NCBI RefSeq assembly: GCF_022605725.1
Contig: NC_065548.1
Location: 13,921,644-13,985,643 of the forward strand
Length of the DNA stretch: 64,000 bases
Direction of reading: 5' to 3'
Source: Anthonomus grandis grandis
Taxonomy: Eukaryota; Arthropoda; Insecta; Coleoptera; Curculionidae
Shown: positions 42,401 to 57,400 of the stretch, piece after piece
Layout of the letters: every line of letters starts with the position of its first letter
How positions within the stretch are numbered: position 1 is the stretch's first letter
The notes under the pieces: model-generated
What the model saw: only the letters and a program-made list of their open reading frames with translations
Databases searched by the model: none
Told to the model about the DNA's origin: nothing
Program-made: the position numbers and the translations under genes

Positions 42401-45400
42401 TAAATTCAGCAATTAAAACATCCCAATCCACGAAATTAGTATCGTAAAAAAGACATTAAAACGTGTCATTAACGTAATCATTATAATAGTTACATTCGGT
42501 TACAAAATATCATTTGCCTCCGGCCAACTTTAAGTCATTTTTAACGCAGTAGAAAGTTCGCGAATGTCACTCCGGAGCGCGTACAGCTTTCACTAAGACA
42601 CGGTTGCGCAATTCGATTCGCTTAATTATCGTATCAGACCTGTTTTTATTCCTGTTTTTTTTATAATTAAGTTTCTAAGGCCTTAAATGTCACTTGGACA
42701 AAGCCTCAAATCAATTTATCGTTCGCGAAGAAGAAAAAAACGAAAACAAAAGGAGCTTGAGGTTATTACAAGCACGAAACTGTATAAAATGGTCGATAAG
42801 GTAGTACATAATTATACTGCTTGGTATACAATGTAACCGGTTTTGTGTAATCGGCTCTCCGCATTAAGGCACAGGTTCAAAAACCGGTCTACTTTCACAG
42901 AAGAGCCTGACATTTATGTATTTATTGAGAAGAGACTCTCCGGCATTTTATTATGCAGATTGGAATGTCGAGAAACAGGACAAGGGAAGTAAACCAGTTT
43001 TAAGTCATAATTCAGGTTTTTTAACCCCTCCGGGTATGTTAGATTAGACTTATTAATGTCTCTGTGGGATGTACAGTATTGGCCATAAAAGTTGGAACTT
43101 TTAAAAATTTAAAATTTTTCAGCAGTCTTTGAGACACCAGTGTGCAAGTGGGTTCTTTTTATTTATTTTATTTTGTGTAACTATTGGAAAATCCCTTGCA
43201 TTCCAGCGACATTCGCGAAAGAATTTTAGATTTTTACAATCAGGGTGTTAGGCAGCGTAATATTATATTGCTCAAAGACTAAACGTTCCCAAGAACACCG
43301 TGTCACGGATAATTAAGAAGTATCGTATATTTGAAAATGTGGTACCGGGTAAAAGCACTGGAACACCTAAAGCCACGACTGCCCGTGTAGATAGGCGAAT
43401 TTTAAATATTTCCCAGAATGACCCGTTTTTGTCATCCTCCAAAATTTTACAAAAATTAAATGAAGGTGAGCCTTCTTCTAATATCTCTGCAAGAACGGTA
43501 AGAAGGCGATTGTGTTTTGGTGGACTTAACAGCTACAAACCTGCTAAAAAGCCTTTGCTGCGGAAGAAAAATGTCAAGTTACGCCTACAATTTGCAATGG
43601 ATCATCTTAACTGGACTGTACAAGATTGGAAAAAAGTGCTATTCAGTGACGAATCTAAGATCAATCTGTTTTCCAGTGATGGAATACTTCATGTAAGACG
43701 ACCCAAAGGTGAAAGACTCAAGAAAAAGTTTATCCGACCTACGGTTAAACATGGAGGTGGTAATGTGATAGTATGGGGATGCTTTTCTTGGTATGGTACT
43801 GGGCCAATACATAAAATTGTGGGGAAAATGGATCGATTTATGTATCGGGATATTTTGCGAAATATAATGGAGCCTTACACATTTGAGTCTATGCCAGTAA
43901 ATTTTGTATTCTAGCATGATAACGATTCAACACATTGGTTAAAATTGGTAAAAGAATGGTTGGACCAAGAAAAGATCACAGTTTTAAAGTGGCCGGCCCA
44001 GAGTCCAGACTTAAACCCGATTGAAAATTTATGGGAACATCTGGATCGCAAAATTCGGGCATCTGGAACAGTCAAAAATGCTGATGATTTCATAAGCTTG
44101 TTGAAGCCTGGACTCACATTGACAGACAAATAATTGAAAATTTGATTGAATCAATGCCCAGAAGAATGCAGGCAGTAATTAATGCTAAGGCTTACCATAC
44201 CAAATATTAATTATAATATTATGGTTTCAATAAGTTATGTTTTATGTCGTTTTTGAATAAAAATCATTTAGTTCCAAGTATTTTGTCAGCTTTTTTAAAA
44301 TTTTTATTCCAAACTGCTACTGGTGCTGAATTTTTGTCAACATTTAAATTAATTAACACTAGTTTTTCGTGAACAACACCTTTCTAAAAGAAAATAAAAT
44401 GCTAATTAAAAGGCACACAAAATATAATACATTTTCAAAAGTCCCTGTTTTTCGTTAAATTTATGATAGATAAAGGAGTTTCAAATTCCTGGTTGTTTTC
44501 CCAATTTTACCAAAAAATCTCCTGAAATATGAAGGATTTTTTCAAGATAGATAAATAACTTTTTTCTATAAAACTGCCCAAAATTTCTATTAAAAAGGCA
44601 AAAAATCTTTTATTTTATCCCAAAGAGCTTCCAATTTTACTCAAAAACTCATATTTTTTAGCCTGTACTTTTTTCTCAAATAATACCCTTTTTTAGCAAA
44701 AACTCTTTTTTTTCCCATATTTACTCTTTACAAATTCTGATGCTATTAAAAATAAATTGTTAATTTATTCTAAAAAATTCCATCTTCCCTGCTCAAAAAA
44801 TAATGGCGATACTTTTGGATATAAACGACAGTACATTCACACTGTATAATGCAATTTGTTAATGCTACCCAACCTTTTGGCCATGTCGATACATATACAT
44901 TTGCTACCAATAATAACTTGATAACTTTTGAAATGATATCCTATGATTGCGAATTGTCCCACTCACCATGTTGGGCGCCACACAATCAATATTCAAACGA
45001 TAATCTATTAATAAAATGTAGACGTTTTTATTAATTATTAATAGCCATAGATATAAGTGGTAATTAATACATTTTTAGTGAAAAAAAACCCGAATTAATA
45101 AATAAAATAGCCGTTAACTATCGATGTGGTAACAAACACATTAAAACAACATTTTAATGAGCTCACTTTAATTACACATTTCCCAGAAACGGAAACCACT
45201 ATGTTCGTAAGCGTAACCTATGATTATTATATAGTTAATATCCAAAGGTCAAATAGAGTTCATACGATTTCTATATTAAATTTCATGATTTTTGTTCCTT
45301 TGGCTGCCCTTACTGCGGTTCTATTATATAATGTATAATAAAACGTGTTGTTTTATGAGATTTGGATCGTTAACCGCTTAAGCAATTATAACACTATTAA

Positions 45401-48400
45401 GAAAGTCCTGGTTACAGTAATTGGAATTAATTGGGTAAACAGGAATTAACACTATGATATTTCTTTGTTTAATGAATTTCGTGAATTAACATAACCCTCA
45501 TTTAAATTAAAGAATTTTCCCATCTCCAAATATGAAAAATTACTTATTAAACTGGTTTTTATGAGCCAAAGCAACCTTTTTAAAATTACTTATCTTTGAT
45601 ATAAATAAGTATTTTTAATAAAAACCTGTAATGATATTGCGCCATCTTATTCTAGGACGAATAAAGACCTTCAACCAGATGGCGCCAAATTGCCATAAAA
45701 TGCTTCCCAATTTCAATTCTGTTTTCTTCTGGTGTTTTATTATGTGATGAAAAAATGAAGAGAGCAACTATCAATCAACCTCTTAAGTATTTTTCATTAT
45801 TATAAGTAATTTTTTATAATAATATTCAACAAATTCCACTAAGATATTATCATCTAAACAAGCTAAAGCGTGTGGTCGTTAAACTAATCGCTCTGTTGAC
45901 CATATCAAATAAGAAAAAGAATGTAGGAAGGTCATACTTGCATCATATCTATAAAATGTAATGTTAAAGCAACAAATGAATCATTATTCTGAATTGCGCA
46001 ACACGATAACTGCAAGATTAATAAGATTTATTGAAGTGTCATTGAAAATTCTACCTGAGGGGCATTTTTATATTATAAGCTTACGTGATCAATCTAGCCG
46101 ACAGTTAAAACATAATAATATAAATGACTTGCCATATTTATCTACTTATATGGTCCGACATTATAAAAACTCGTTCTGCGCAAGGTTAAATTAAAAAAGT
46201 AGGTCTTCAATTTATGTTTTTATTTTCGCCGGGCATTTTGCGATTTAACATACACCACGGTTTATTAAAACATAATCATTATCGTTGAGAGTTGAACCCC
46301 AATGACCTCGACATTTATGTTTTATTAATAACTTTGCTGTATAATGATAAACACCATGATAAGTGCATAATTGCTTTTGAAAACATTCCTGGAAATGGTC
46401 ATTAGTGGACTTTGTGGTTTACCAGGAAGGTTATCGTTTAATGCGTCAAGTATTATTTGACTTTGATAACATGAAGATAATCTGGATATTGTTTAGTGAA
46501 TATAAAATGCTTTATATCAATCATTTATTGACATTCTGGAAATTTATGTATTCAGAGAATTTAAGAAAAAGGCTCAAACTGATTCACCACCAAAAGTCTA
46601 GAAGAGTCTTATGTTTAAGCCAATGATGAACCAATTGAACTTATGATAATGATACTTATGAAGGAATTAAAACAAAACAAGATAAAGAGCAAAGGAATAA
46701 CACCCTTTTTTTAAAACTGATTGACAAAGGCAAAATCCGTTCTCACAATACCAAAACCTGTTAAAAAAACCCCGTTTTTCTCGTCGCGCAAATTCGACAT
46801 CATAATTCTAACAAGTTTATCCATAAAAAAAAGGGGAGCAATAGACGTCCGGAGACTACTTAAGACGACAAACCACGTCTCTTGAAACAGGTTTGGTATC
46901 TTTTTTGTTTCTCTTCTCTTTTCTTGTAGAGGTAAAGAGAAATAAGGCGAGTCGAGCGACCGTTCATGCATAATGCAAGAACCAGGGAGCTGGTGTTTCT
47001 CGTTTTCGAAACGAGTGGGTTTAGTTTTTATTTTATTGGTGGCTGGAAATGGAACGGGTTTAAGGCACCGGAATATTGAATTAAATTTGTGAATTTAAAT
47101 TAGGTTTAATGTGTCTCTTGTATTATGTAGGTACTTATGTATTTCTATAAATATTTTTTAAGGGTGTCTGGCCTTATTGCTGTCTGGATAATGAAGCATT
47201 AAAGCAATGCTAATAATGTAAAAACTTAATGAGTACAAATATCCCAAATAGCTTCATTGAGAGATGGCGAATGTCTAAATAAAAGTCAAATATCTTTAAA
47301 AATGTTCTAACTTCCCATAAACCAGTGCATCTTGCAAAAGTTTTCTTATTTAGTTTCACAGCAACTGAGTTTATAGTTAATATTCAGTAATATACTGTTT
47401 ATATTGAGTTCTCCCATTTTTTTGATATAGTTTCTTCATGATATATAGCAGAGTGCCAGAGTTAGATAACCTTAATATCTGAATAACGAAATAATTTAAT
47501 AGACTTGACCATCATCTAGATCCTTATAAATAAAAATCAAGGGAAGCCATTCACAGGCATTTAATGAATAAGAATGATGATATATTATATATAAGATCTA
47601 TGATCTTAAGTTCAAAATACTAAGAGGGAGGCTATTAGTTTCATCTGCAGGCAAATCAATAAACTCAAGTATTGATATTTAATTCCTATTCAATATAAAA
47701 ATAATGTGTTGATTTTGCAAATTTACAGATATAGACTGAGAAACTGACTAAAAGGAAAATGTCATATACAATTTCCACAAAGGAGCCAAAAACAATATTT
47801 TTTTAAAATTATTTAAAAAAAGTTTAGTCCTGTGGAAATAAAAGAATATCAAAACCCTCTCCCAAGAAAGTATTTCAGTCCTCATGGTAATATTAAGCAC
47901 CAATTCAAAATACTCTTTATTCTTGCTAAAAGGCAGAAGTTTTGATTTAGATGATTCATGTGCAAATTATGACATTTTGAGAAATGAAGTAAACATCTTG
48001 AATCTTCTTCAAAAGCTGCTTATGGTAATACCTTGATAGATTGGCTAGATTATACAGATAGAAGGAATCATACAGCATATTGAGGTGACTTACAAATTTT
48101 TAAGCAATATAGAAGATTGTACCTATATACATGTATTGAAAAGCAAAGTGCCTAGTATAGATCCTTACGGGACACCACAGCTTACTCCATCAATGTCTGA
48201 TTTACCCCTGAAAATTTCAGTAAATTGGGATCTACTAGAAAGAAAACTTCAGAAGCAGAACTGTATCCTCCGAGAAGCCTACAAAATTTAAAATTGATGA
48301 GAGAAGTTTGTGGTTTATGGTGAGAAATGCCTTACTGTCCAATCAGATTAGAGCTGTACATTTTTTGTCATCCATGGTATAAATTATATCATCAGTTATG

Positions 48401-51400
48401 TTTAACCTAAGTAGCTGTAGCACAACCAAAACTATGCAAAAACCTAGATTGTTTTTTTAGAACTTTTGACAAACTTGTAAGAATACCTATAGGTCTTAAG
48501 TCATTACTAAAGCTAGGTTTCCTTTTGGAATGGGTATAAAATGCGAGATCTTCCAGGTCTCTGGAAATAATGAATTTAGTATCCATGAATTAATTATATT
48601 TATTCCATAGGGCAAAATCACTAGATAACACAGATACAACATTTCAAGATTAATGGAATTGGGATCAGTTCCCATTGGTTTTACCTCAAAAAGAACTTTT
48701 TTAACACCTGCTATAGTGACAGTTTTAATATAAAAGTGTATGACAAAGTTAAAGTTATGACAAAGTAAAAGTGTATGTTTCCTTCTGATTTGAATAAAAC
48801 TCATTTAATTGTTGATCTGGTGGTGCATTATTTGTAGAGAACTGCAAAACGTGTGTGCTTATACTTTTTCACATATTTTCCTCCATAATAACTGAGAGTC
48901 TGCCATAGGTTAATTTATAGTGTGTTCTAAACTTTGTTTTTTCATGAGCTAAAACAATGTTTGTTTAATTTCTGATTTGTTTAAAATATTCCCAAATCAA
49001 TTATCCATGCATTAAAACATAACAAAGTGTGTGTGTGTGTGTATGTGGAACAAAAGATGTGCGACTTCAAAGTGATGGCTCATGAAACTTCACACTAAAA
49101 ACTAGCACAGCTGTTCTCACTAGTTTGCTATGTAGCCATGACATAATGACATTACCATATTAACTGAAATCATATCCAAAGCCACCCTTGACCCTTGTCT
49201 AAATCTATATGTGTGGAAATCAAGGAAGGCCATTAATTCCATTGCACATGAATCAATACAACTAAACAACAAAGTTTGTTTCCGTGGGTGTGTGTATAGG
49301 ACAAAAGATTATAGAGCCTTAATGACTTCACAGGACTAATCCCTCTAAAAAAACAAAATATTATTATGTGTTTTATTAAAAATTAAAGCTGTCATGGGCT
49401 TAGTTATTTTTGCAAAGTCTTTGATAAAACGTCTGTAATAGCCTAGAAGACCTAAAAAGGCTTTAATTTCTTTTGGACTTTTAGGAATTGGAAATTTCTG
49501 GATAGCAGATATTTTATCTGGATTTGGTTTGACTCCATTGGATGTAACGACATGTCTGAGATATTGGATTTCTTTCCTGAGAAACTCGCATTTGTCCAGT
49601 TGAACTTTAAAATTCGATTCACGAAGTCGTGAAAAAACTTGTTTTAGACAAGAAAGATATTCTTTAAGGGATGTGCTAAATATTATTATGTCATCGAGAT
49701 AAACTATGCAGATTTCATTTTGGAGGCCACGAAGGAAGTTATCCATCACTCTTCAAGCAAATAACTCTTTAAAGGTAGGTATGCATATATATAGAGTAGA
49801 AAAAAAGGTACTTATAGAATGATTAACTTCATGATGTACTGTGCAATACAAAAGAAAATAATTTAACAGCCTTATGCAGTAGTAGGTAGAGATTAGGAAT
49901 TTCAAAACCTAGTCCTATACCTATTATACCTGTTTAAGAGTTCCTCAAACATGTTGTAGGGTTGGTTTATTACAAAAGTTCAATATGCTTTTCTTGGCTA
50001 TTGTTTTATATTAAGTATTGCATTAATATGTTTATTTTAAGTGTCTTTTTCTCTTTAATTTAAAAAAAATCCTTAGTTACAGTTAGTGATTTGAGCTTTA
50101 TATTTAAATTTATAGATATTCAATGTTTTAAAATTATCAGGTATGAAATTATATAAGATGATTGCATTATATGAACAGGATATTTGTACATATATATGTT
50201 TTATATAATGGGATGGTAAATTTATTTTTGTTTCTAACATTCTGTCTATGAATTCTTGTCCTAGGCTTGTCCTAGCAATTTATTTTTAAGATTATTAGTT
50301 ATATTGAGAAGCTTATGCACAAAATTTGAGATATGCCATTTTCTCTGATTTTCCATATTGAGCAGTTAGATTCCACAATTTCATACATTATTTAATAGCA
50401 TCTATTCTGTACCCTTTGTATTTTCTGTTTATCGAGAGTTATAAGACATAGACCATATATAAAGTCATCAAAATTAAAATGTGAGAGCACTAATGAATAA
50501 TGAATCACATTGTTTTTCAACGATTACCACAATTTTTGGGGCTGGATATAAATTTTAATATCGATCAGAAAGAATTATATCAATACCTAGTATAAATGAT
50601 AAAGGGAAAGGGTGATAAAAGAGCTTCTTATGGCACACCCGACAGAATATCCAAGGCATCCAACATGATATTGTTATAGACCATCTTGAACCCATGTTAA
50701 AACCATAATATTTCAAAGAATGAAAGCTAGCATGGAGAGTTAAATAGCAAAAGAATAGGCTTATCGGGATACTCCATCAGATGATAGTTAACGATGGTTC
50801 CTGTCTTCAGGGCAAGGCAACTAGAAAACCAAAAGAAAAAGTGTAGAAAAAAAAGTTTGAAATTCTATCGGCTTGGCTTAAGCTAGTATCACACAGGTCG
50901 CTTATGCTTCCTTAGTGTGAATGCTGTATTTTTCCTCCAACACTGGAGTTAATAGAGCTGATTACACAAATTGGTTGTTGGCTCCTGTTCCTGATCCCTT
51001 ATGTTTTTTTTTTCTGAATAATATTTCAGTTTATCTAATAGAAGAGGGTGATCCAGAGTATCAGGGGCCTTGGACAAGTCTTTACCATAAAACTTCACCC
51101 TAAAACGAACACATCTGTTCTCGTTAGTGCACATTTCAAAAATTCTTGGAGAGTGAAAATAAGGCAGTGTCCAAAGCCACCCTTGACTAAATCCTTAATT
51201 GTGCAAATCAAGGGAGGCCATTAATTCCATTGCAGGCAAATCAATAAAATTAAATGCAAGCATTTCCGATTAAATCAAATCAATTATCCATGCGTTAAAA
51301 GCGACAAAGTTGTGTGTGTGTGGGACAAAAAGCCCAGATATACGTTACATACATACGTGAGCATATAGAAGTGAGAGCGCCCCTAGGGTCAGTGCACCTT

Positions 51401-54400
51401 TCGCACAGTAGAGCCAAGTAGGTGGCGCCAACTGGCGGACGGACGGGGCAACTATTTCAGTTAACGTGCGGCAGCCATGGCCGAATGAATAGACAAAGGA
51501 AAATCGACAATTATTCTCCGCTGCGCTCGTTCGCCTCATTACACATCAAACGGATTCGGAATTGATGATGATGACGGGTTCCAATTAATTATCGGAGAAG
51601 GTTTTATATGGTTCAATTGATTGACGGTTATTGCTAAGGTTATTTATTGATAAAGGGTTGTATAAAGCGGTAGAAGCTCTTAAAAGATCATTTGGTTGAT
51701 AATATGAAGTTGTTGATTTGAAACAGTTTGAGAAATGAAAGGGTTGAGACCCGAGAGCATTGGTCTTCACACTCTTCAGGTTTTTCTGTATAAGTAGTTC
51801 AGGTTAAGCACGATTAAAGCTCTTAGCCAGGAAATTTTCCCTATTTCTCCATCAGTACGTCAACGTGGAACGTGTTACGTATTACTAATCGGGCACAAAA
51901 CTTACCAAAATGAACACAAAAAAAAACTATAATCCAATATTGCACTAAAACCGGACGAGTATATAATCCAAGAAAACAATCCAGGTAAAAGCACTCACAC
52001 TAAAAAAAATCGAAGAAAAATAAAATGAAAAGTTCTACAATATAATGATATGTCCTTGAAACCAGGCACGACGTGAACTGGCACAAACACACTCTGTAAC
52101 GGCCGGTTGATGACTGAACGGCGTTCGGGTGCGGTCGACGGGGGATCGCGCGGTCCCGAACTTGCCCGAACGCGAATGAGCCGTTCGGGGCGAGCAAAAG
52201 ATGGCGGGGGGGTGAAGGGGGGAGACGAGGAAGCGGCGGCGGTAGCGGCAGCAGCAGAAAAACGGGCCGGGGGGCGGTGGGCTGCCGGGGGGGAGCGACC
52301 CGCCAGGGTACGAAAGCGAAGTCGATTTGATCAAACAAAAACGTGCAACAAGTGAAGATCATTTATTTCTGTTTCTTGATAGATTCGACGGCCCCGGTGG
52401 CCATTTTTAATGTCTATAATTGATGGCCCCTATAGTAACGTCGACGCGATATTTGTTTCTAATTTAATTAATTGCACTGCTAATAATAATCATAATAATA
52501 ATACAGACGTGGGTTTTAATTTTTTCTGGCATAGTACTTGATTTAACGAGCTTAATTAACGGATAACGTGGATGGAACTGTGTGAAACAATTGCGAGGTG
52601 CTCTGATATAAGCTATTAAATACTAGCAAATATCTATTAGAAGCTTATGATTAACCAATTAATAATAAAATACTAAATTCTAATGGCAGCTTTTTGGCGC
52701 CCACCACATTTCACAATAAAATTGCAAGATCATGCTAAAAACATTTTGATATGAAAAATGGTTAAATATCATAATTAAATCGGCGTAGGAAAACGTTTTT
52801 CCTCAGAGCCACAGTTAGACAAATTAATCGACAAAAAGGCTTTTCCAGCTCGTAAGAGAATTCCTTCACATGACCTTATTCACCAACAGAAATAAGAAAA
52901 AGTGCGCAAGTAAAAGCCAGAGAAACAACTTGTTTCAAGATTTTTCAATGATAATTTAGGATTAATTTCAATATATGAAGTATTCATTTTTACCTATAAG
53001 GGTTTGCAAGCATAGAGATTAAAGGACTAAGGGAATAATAATATAAACGTGGGTTTTAATTTTTTCTGGCATAGTACCTGATTTAACGAGCTTAATTAAC
53101 GGATAACGTGGATGGAACTGTGTGAAACAATTGCGAGGTGCTATGATATAAGCTATTAAATACTAGCAAAGATCTATTAGAAGCTTATGAGTAACCAATT
53201 AATAATAAAATACTACATTGATTATTGTATAAATTCTAATGGCAGCATTTTGGCGCCCAACAGATTTCACAATAAAATTGCTAGATCATGCTAAAAACAT
53301 TTTAATATGAAAAATGGTTAAATATCATAATTAAATCGGCGTCGGAAAACGTTTTTCTTCAGAGCCACAGTTGGACAAATTAATCGGCAAAAAGGCTTTT
53401 CCAGCCCATAAGAAAATTAATTCACATCACCTTATTCACCAACAGAAACAGAAAAAGTGCGCAAGTAAAAGCCAGAGAAACAACTTAATATAAGAAAAAA
53501 TAACAATAAGAAAAAATTTAAATATGATAATTTAAGATTAATTCCAAGATATATAGTATTCATTTTTACCTATAAGGGTTTGCAAGGATAGGAGATTAAG
53601 GGAATAATAATACACACGTGTTTTATATAATGCACACATTTAAGATAAAGCTCAAGTGTTTCAATTTAATTTCTTGACGATTAAGGCTTTTTCAGAAATT
53701 CAAGGATTTACGATAAATTTCAATATTTTCAATATTCTTTTTAACCGTCAAGATTGCTCAATCTTAAACGACTAATATTTTAAGCATTGGGATAAATTAC
53801 GAGATTTTCAATTTCCGATTTAAGACTTAATATTTATCAACGTGGGAGATTTCAAGGTTCTTAGATAAATTTCAAGATCCTCAATTTTTATATAAATGTA
53901 GAGATTTTTCAGACTGTAAAATATTAAAACTCCAAGGATTTAAGAAAAATTTCATGGTTTTTATATTTTTAACCAAGGTTGATTAATAAAGAATAGATGA
54001 TCGCCATTTCAAGGATTTATGACAAAACTCAGGACTTGAAACTTCATTGCAAGCCTTAGAATTATCGAATGTAAAAGGTTAACTAACATTTAATATGATA
54101 AAATTCAAAATTTTTAAATTAGGAGTTTAAATTTTTTAACGAGTATAGCCCATAAATTTGACGGTTTCAAAATGTTAGAATATTATTTTGATCGTTAGAA
54201 AATGAAGATTTCCTGGTTTTAAAATAAACTTAAAAAAATTGTAGTTTTTTCAATAATAAGTTTTAAAATGTTCATATTATAATGATTTATTTCAAAGTTT
54301 TGAACAGATTTCAGGATTCAGTTTTTTTAACGGATAATTAAACATACAGAGATCGCCGAATGAACGTTTTCTCAAATCAAGGGACTATAAATTTTCTAAA

Positions 54401-57400
54401 TTGATACAAACAGTAAAAGCGTTCGTTAAACTTATTCAAACCATTTCTTCTGTAACTGGTATTTAACGTTTCAAAAAGAATGGGATACAGAGAAATTTTT
54501 TTTACAATACAATTGTCCAACATACCCTATTAAAGCTCCACTTAAGCCATTTGAATTGCTTTTTATACCTCATAATACCAGTTCAACCTGGTTGAAAGGA
54601 GTAGAAATAACCACTGATATTGATATTTTCTTATCTTGGATCCTGAGACTTCTTAACCTAAACCTTCCTTATTAAAAAACATAATCTGCTCAGAAAAAAA
54701 TAGTTATTTTTTAAGCATTTTTGACACCTTAACATACAAGTTTTAATATACCTTTAGTTTACCAGAAAAGTAAGCAAAAAGAAACTTCAAAAAGCCACAT
54801 CTGTCATCATCAGATGCATTAAAAGAATTTGATGACGAAAACAGTAATTATAAGAGGAAAATTATCAAATACATAAATACACAAAAAAAGCTTGCAAACT
54901 GATAAGTACCTATTAGGAAAATAAATTTTTAATAAAAGCCATTTTTAATTGATGGGCCCTATGCCGCGGCAACGTTGCCTTGATATCTGTTTTTAATTTA
55001 ATTAATTGCACTGCTAATAATAATCATAATAATAATATAGACGTGGGTTTTAATTTTTTCGGGCATAATATTTGGTTTAGAGACTTTAATTAGAGATTAA
55101 AAGATTACGTGGATAGAATTATCTAAAACATTTGTGAGGTGTATCTGATATAAACATTAAATACCAGAAAATATTTATTAAAAGCGTATGAGCAATCAAT
55201 TATTAAGAAAATAACTAAATCGATTATATAAATTCTAATGGCAGGTTTTTGGCGCCCAACACATTTCACAATAAAATTGCAAAATCATGCTGAAATAAAT
55301 TTTGGCATGAAAAACGGTTCAAAAATTGTTGAATATGTACCATAATAGGAGGAGCGTCGACTACAAAATTATCAGGGTATTCCTCAGTGAATCTTTCTTA
55401 CTGGAAAATATAGTACTCGATGTGACAAATAAGGAGGAAAACATCCGGCTGCCACCAATCCCATAGTCTTGTCTATGGGCTGGCGAGCCTGGAAAGTCGA
55501 GCGCTACCGTGGCGGCAATCATAGAACGTTCAGCTCGTACGAGATAATATTCCACTATTCCTTACTAATTTATTGATAATTTTTATATACTGTAACATTT
55601 TTAATTATTGTTTATTTTAGTATTAATAATTATTAACACTGATCTCACAAAATACTTGTATGGTTAGTATCGGTATATTTGTGTGGAAGCCAGCATTTCC
55701 AAATGCTCAATTGATTAAGGTAATTCCATTCAGATCAAAGCTTTTAGATGAATACGAGGAAACAAAAGATTCCAGAGTAGAAACAGCAAATATCAACGGT
55801 GTTGCATTTTTTGTGATGCGGTTGTTAAGAAGACGCGGCACCGGGAATATACTTCAGTGTGTGTGTCTCTCCAGATGTCATCAAGTTAAAGAGACAATTT
55901 GCCAAAAACAATGTAGACACGGTACTATTCACAAAGCTGAAAAATTGTACATTCATATAGCCTTTTCAGATACTGTATTTTCGAAAAGTAAAATTCTAAA
56001 AGGGACCATTGAATTCTTCCGAAAATCTCCTGTTCGAATATGTCTATATATGCTACATGTCTATAACGATGCTACATCCTACCTATTCAGGCAGTGTGGG
56101 ACGTCACAGTGATAATAATTATTAATACCAAAGTAAACAATAGTTAAAAATATTACAATATATATAAAAAAATCAATAAATTGTCACCTGTTTTTTTAAA
56201 TTCTTATTTGTGCATCAATGTGAATGATTCACTGAGGGATACACTGCTAATTTTGCAGCCGGTTCTTAAAACTATGAACGTAAACAAAAAGAAAAGAAAA
56301 GTGACCCCTGTCAAACATATGACGTCATCTAAAGTACGATGTTAACCAGACTGTCGTTTCTAAAGCAAATCGAGAGCGCTTACTAAGAAAACGTATATAT
56401 CAATGTCAGATTTCAAATTGATAATGTCAACGATATTTAAAAATTAATTTTACGTCAATGGTCTAAAAATCAAGAAATTCTACTTTTAGCGCAGTAGTGT
56501 TTTTGACACCCAACAAATTTTATACTAAAAATCTAAAAATATAACAAGATGCATTAAAAAAAAATATAATAAAAACAACCATTAAAAAAATATCAAATAC
56601 TTTATAAATAAATTAAAAAAACAAAATACAAAGACAAAGAAATGCTCGAAAAAGATACCTGTTAAGCAAATGAACTACCATAAAATATGATTCATACTAA
56701 TGGAAATTTTTTATCTAAACCAAGATATAGCTGACGCACACAGCCACACATACACTCAGTACCAAAAATAAAAATAACAAAAATAGTTACACGGACACAA
56801 TCAACTTAAAAATGTTTACAGAAGAAGCAGTGTTGCGTACTTTAAAAATAATCAAACCTAAAGTCATAGTATTCCTGATAAAATTCCAGCATTTATTGTT
56901 TCTGACTTTGCACACGTACATGTACTTGCCAAGCCCCTAACAGTACTCTTTCAAAACTAAGTAGTCCTGTACATAAAAAGAATGATAGGAATAAAATTGG
57001 AAGCTACCGCCCAATAACCATTATCAATATTCTTTTAAGTCTTTTGAACGAGTTCTTCATTCTATCCCCGCATGAAAAATATAATTGACTTAACACGGAT
57101 TCATGAACGGTAGGTCAACTACTACGAATATTAGTTACTATCACAGAATTCATTTCTCTTTTAACAGGCTTGATCATTCAATTCCCATAAATATTCTTGA
57201 TCATTTCCTAAACAATTTTTTCATTTCCTATGGTCATAGCTCGGTAAAAATAATTACATTTTAAAAATAGTTCAATTTTGGGACCATTATTTTTTTTTAA
57301 TCATTTATATATAATAATATTTATAAACACATTTAACTAAAAAGCCTATTATTTGATAATGATTATAAATTATATTACAAAAAAACATATCTGACTGTCA

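Larger units (their letters stand above)
48945..51335. repeat. About 250-bp repeat unit, three partial or complete copies
   Basis: Copies at about 48945-49055 (partial), 49066-49312 and 51070-51335 share ccaaagccacccttgac, ggccattaattccattgca, attatccatgc and a (TG)n tract followed by ggacaaaag. Unit order is the same in all. The (TG)n microsatellites at 49027-49041 and 51310-51321 belong to it. Confidence 0.65.

Noticed and set aside
45961..46194. 77-codon plus-strand frame starting with ATG
   Set aside because: No similarity or coding bias; likely chance in AT-rich DNA.
52107..52355. 82-codon plus-strand Arg/Gly/Ala-rich ORF and overlapping minus-strand Pro-rich ORFs
   Set aside because: They are products of the GC-rich island; no splice partner or conserved motif. 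The minus strand looks like promoter and 5' leader instead.
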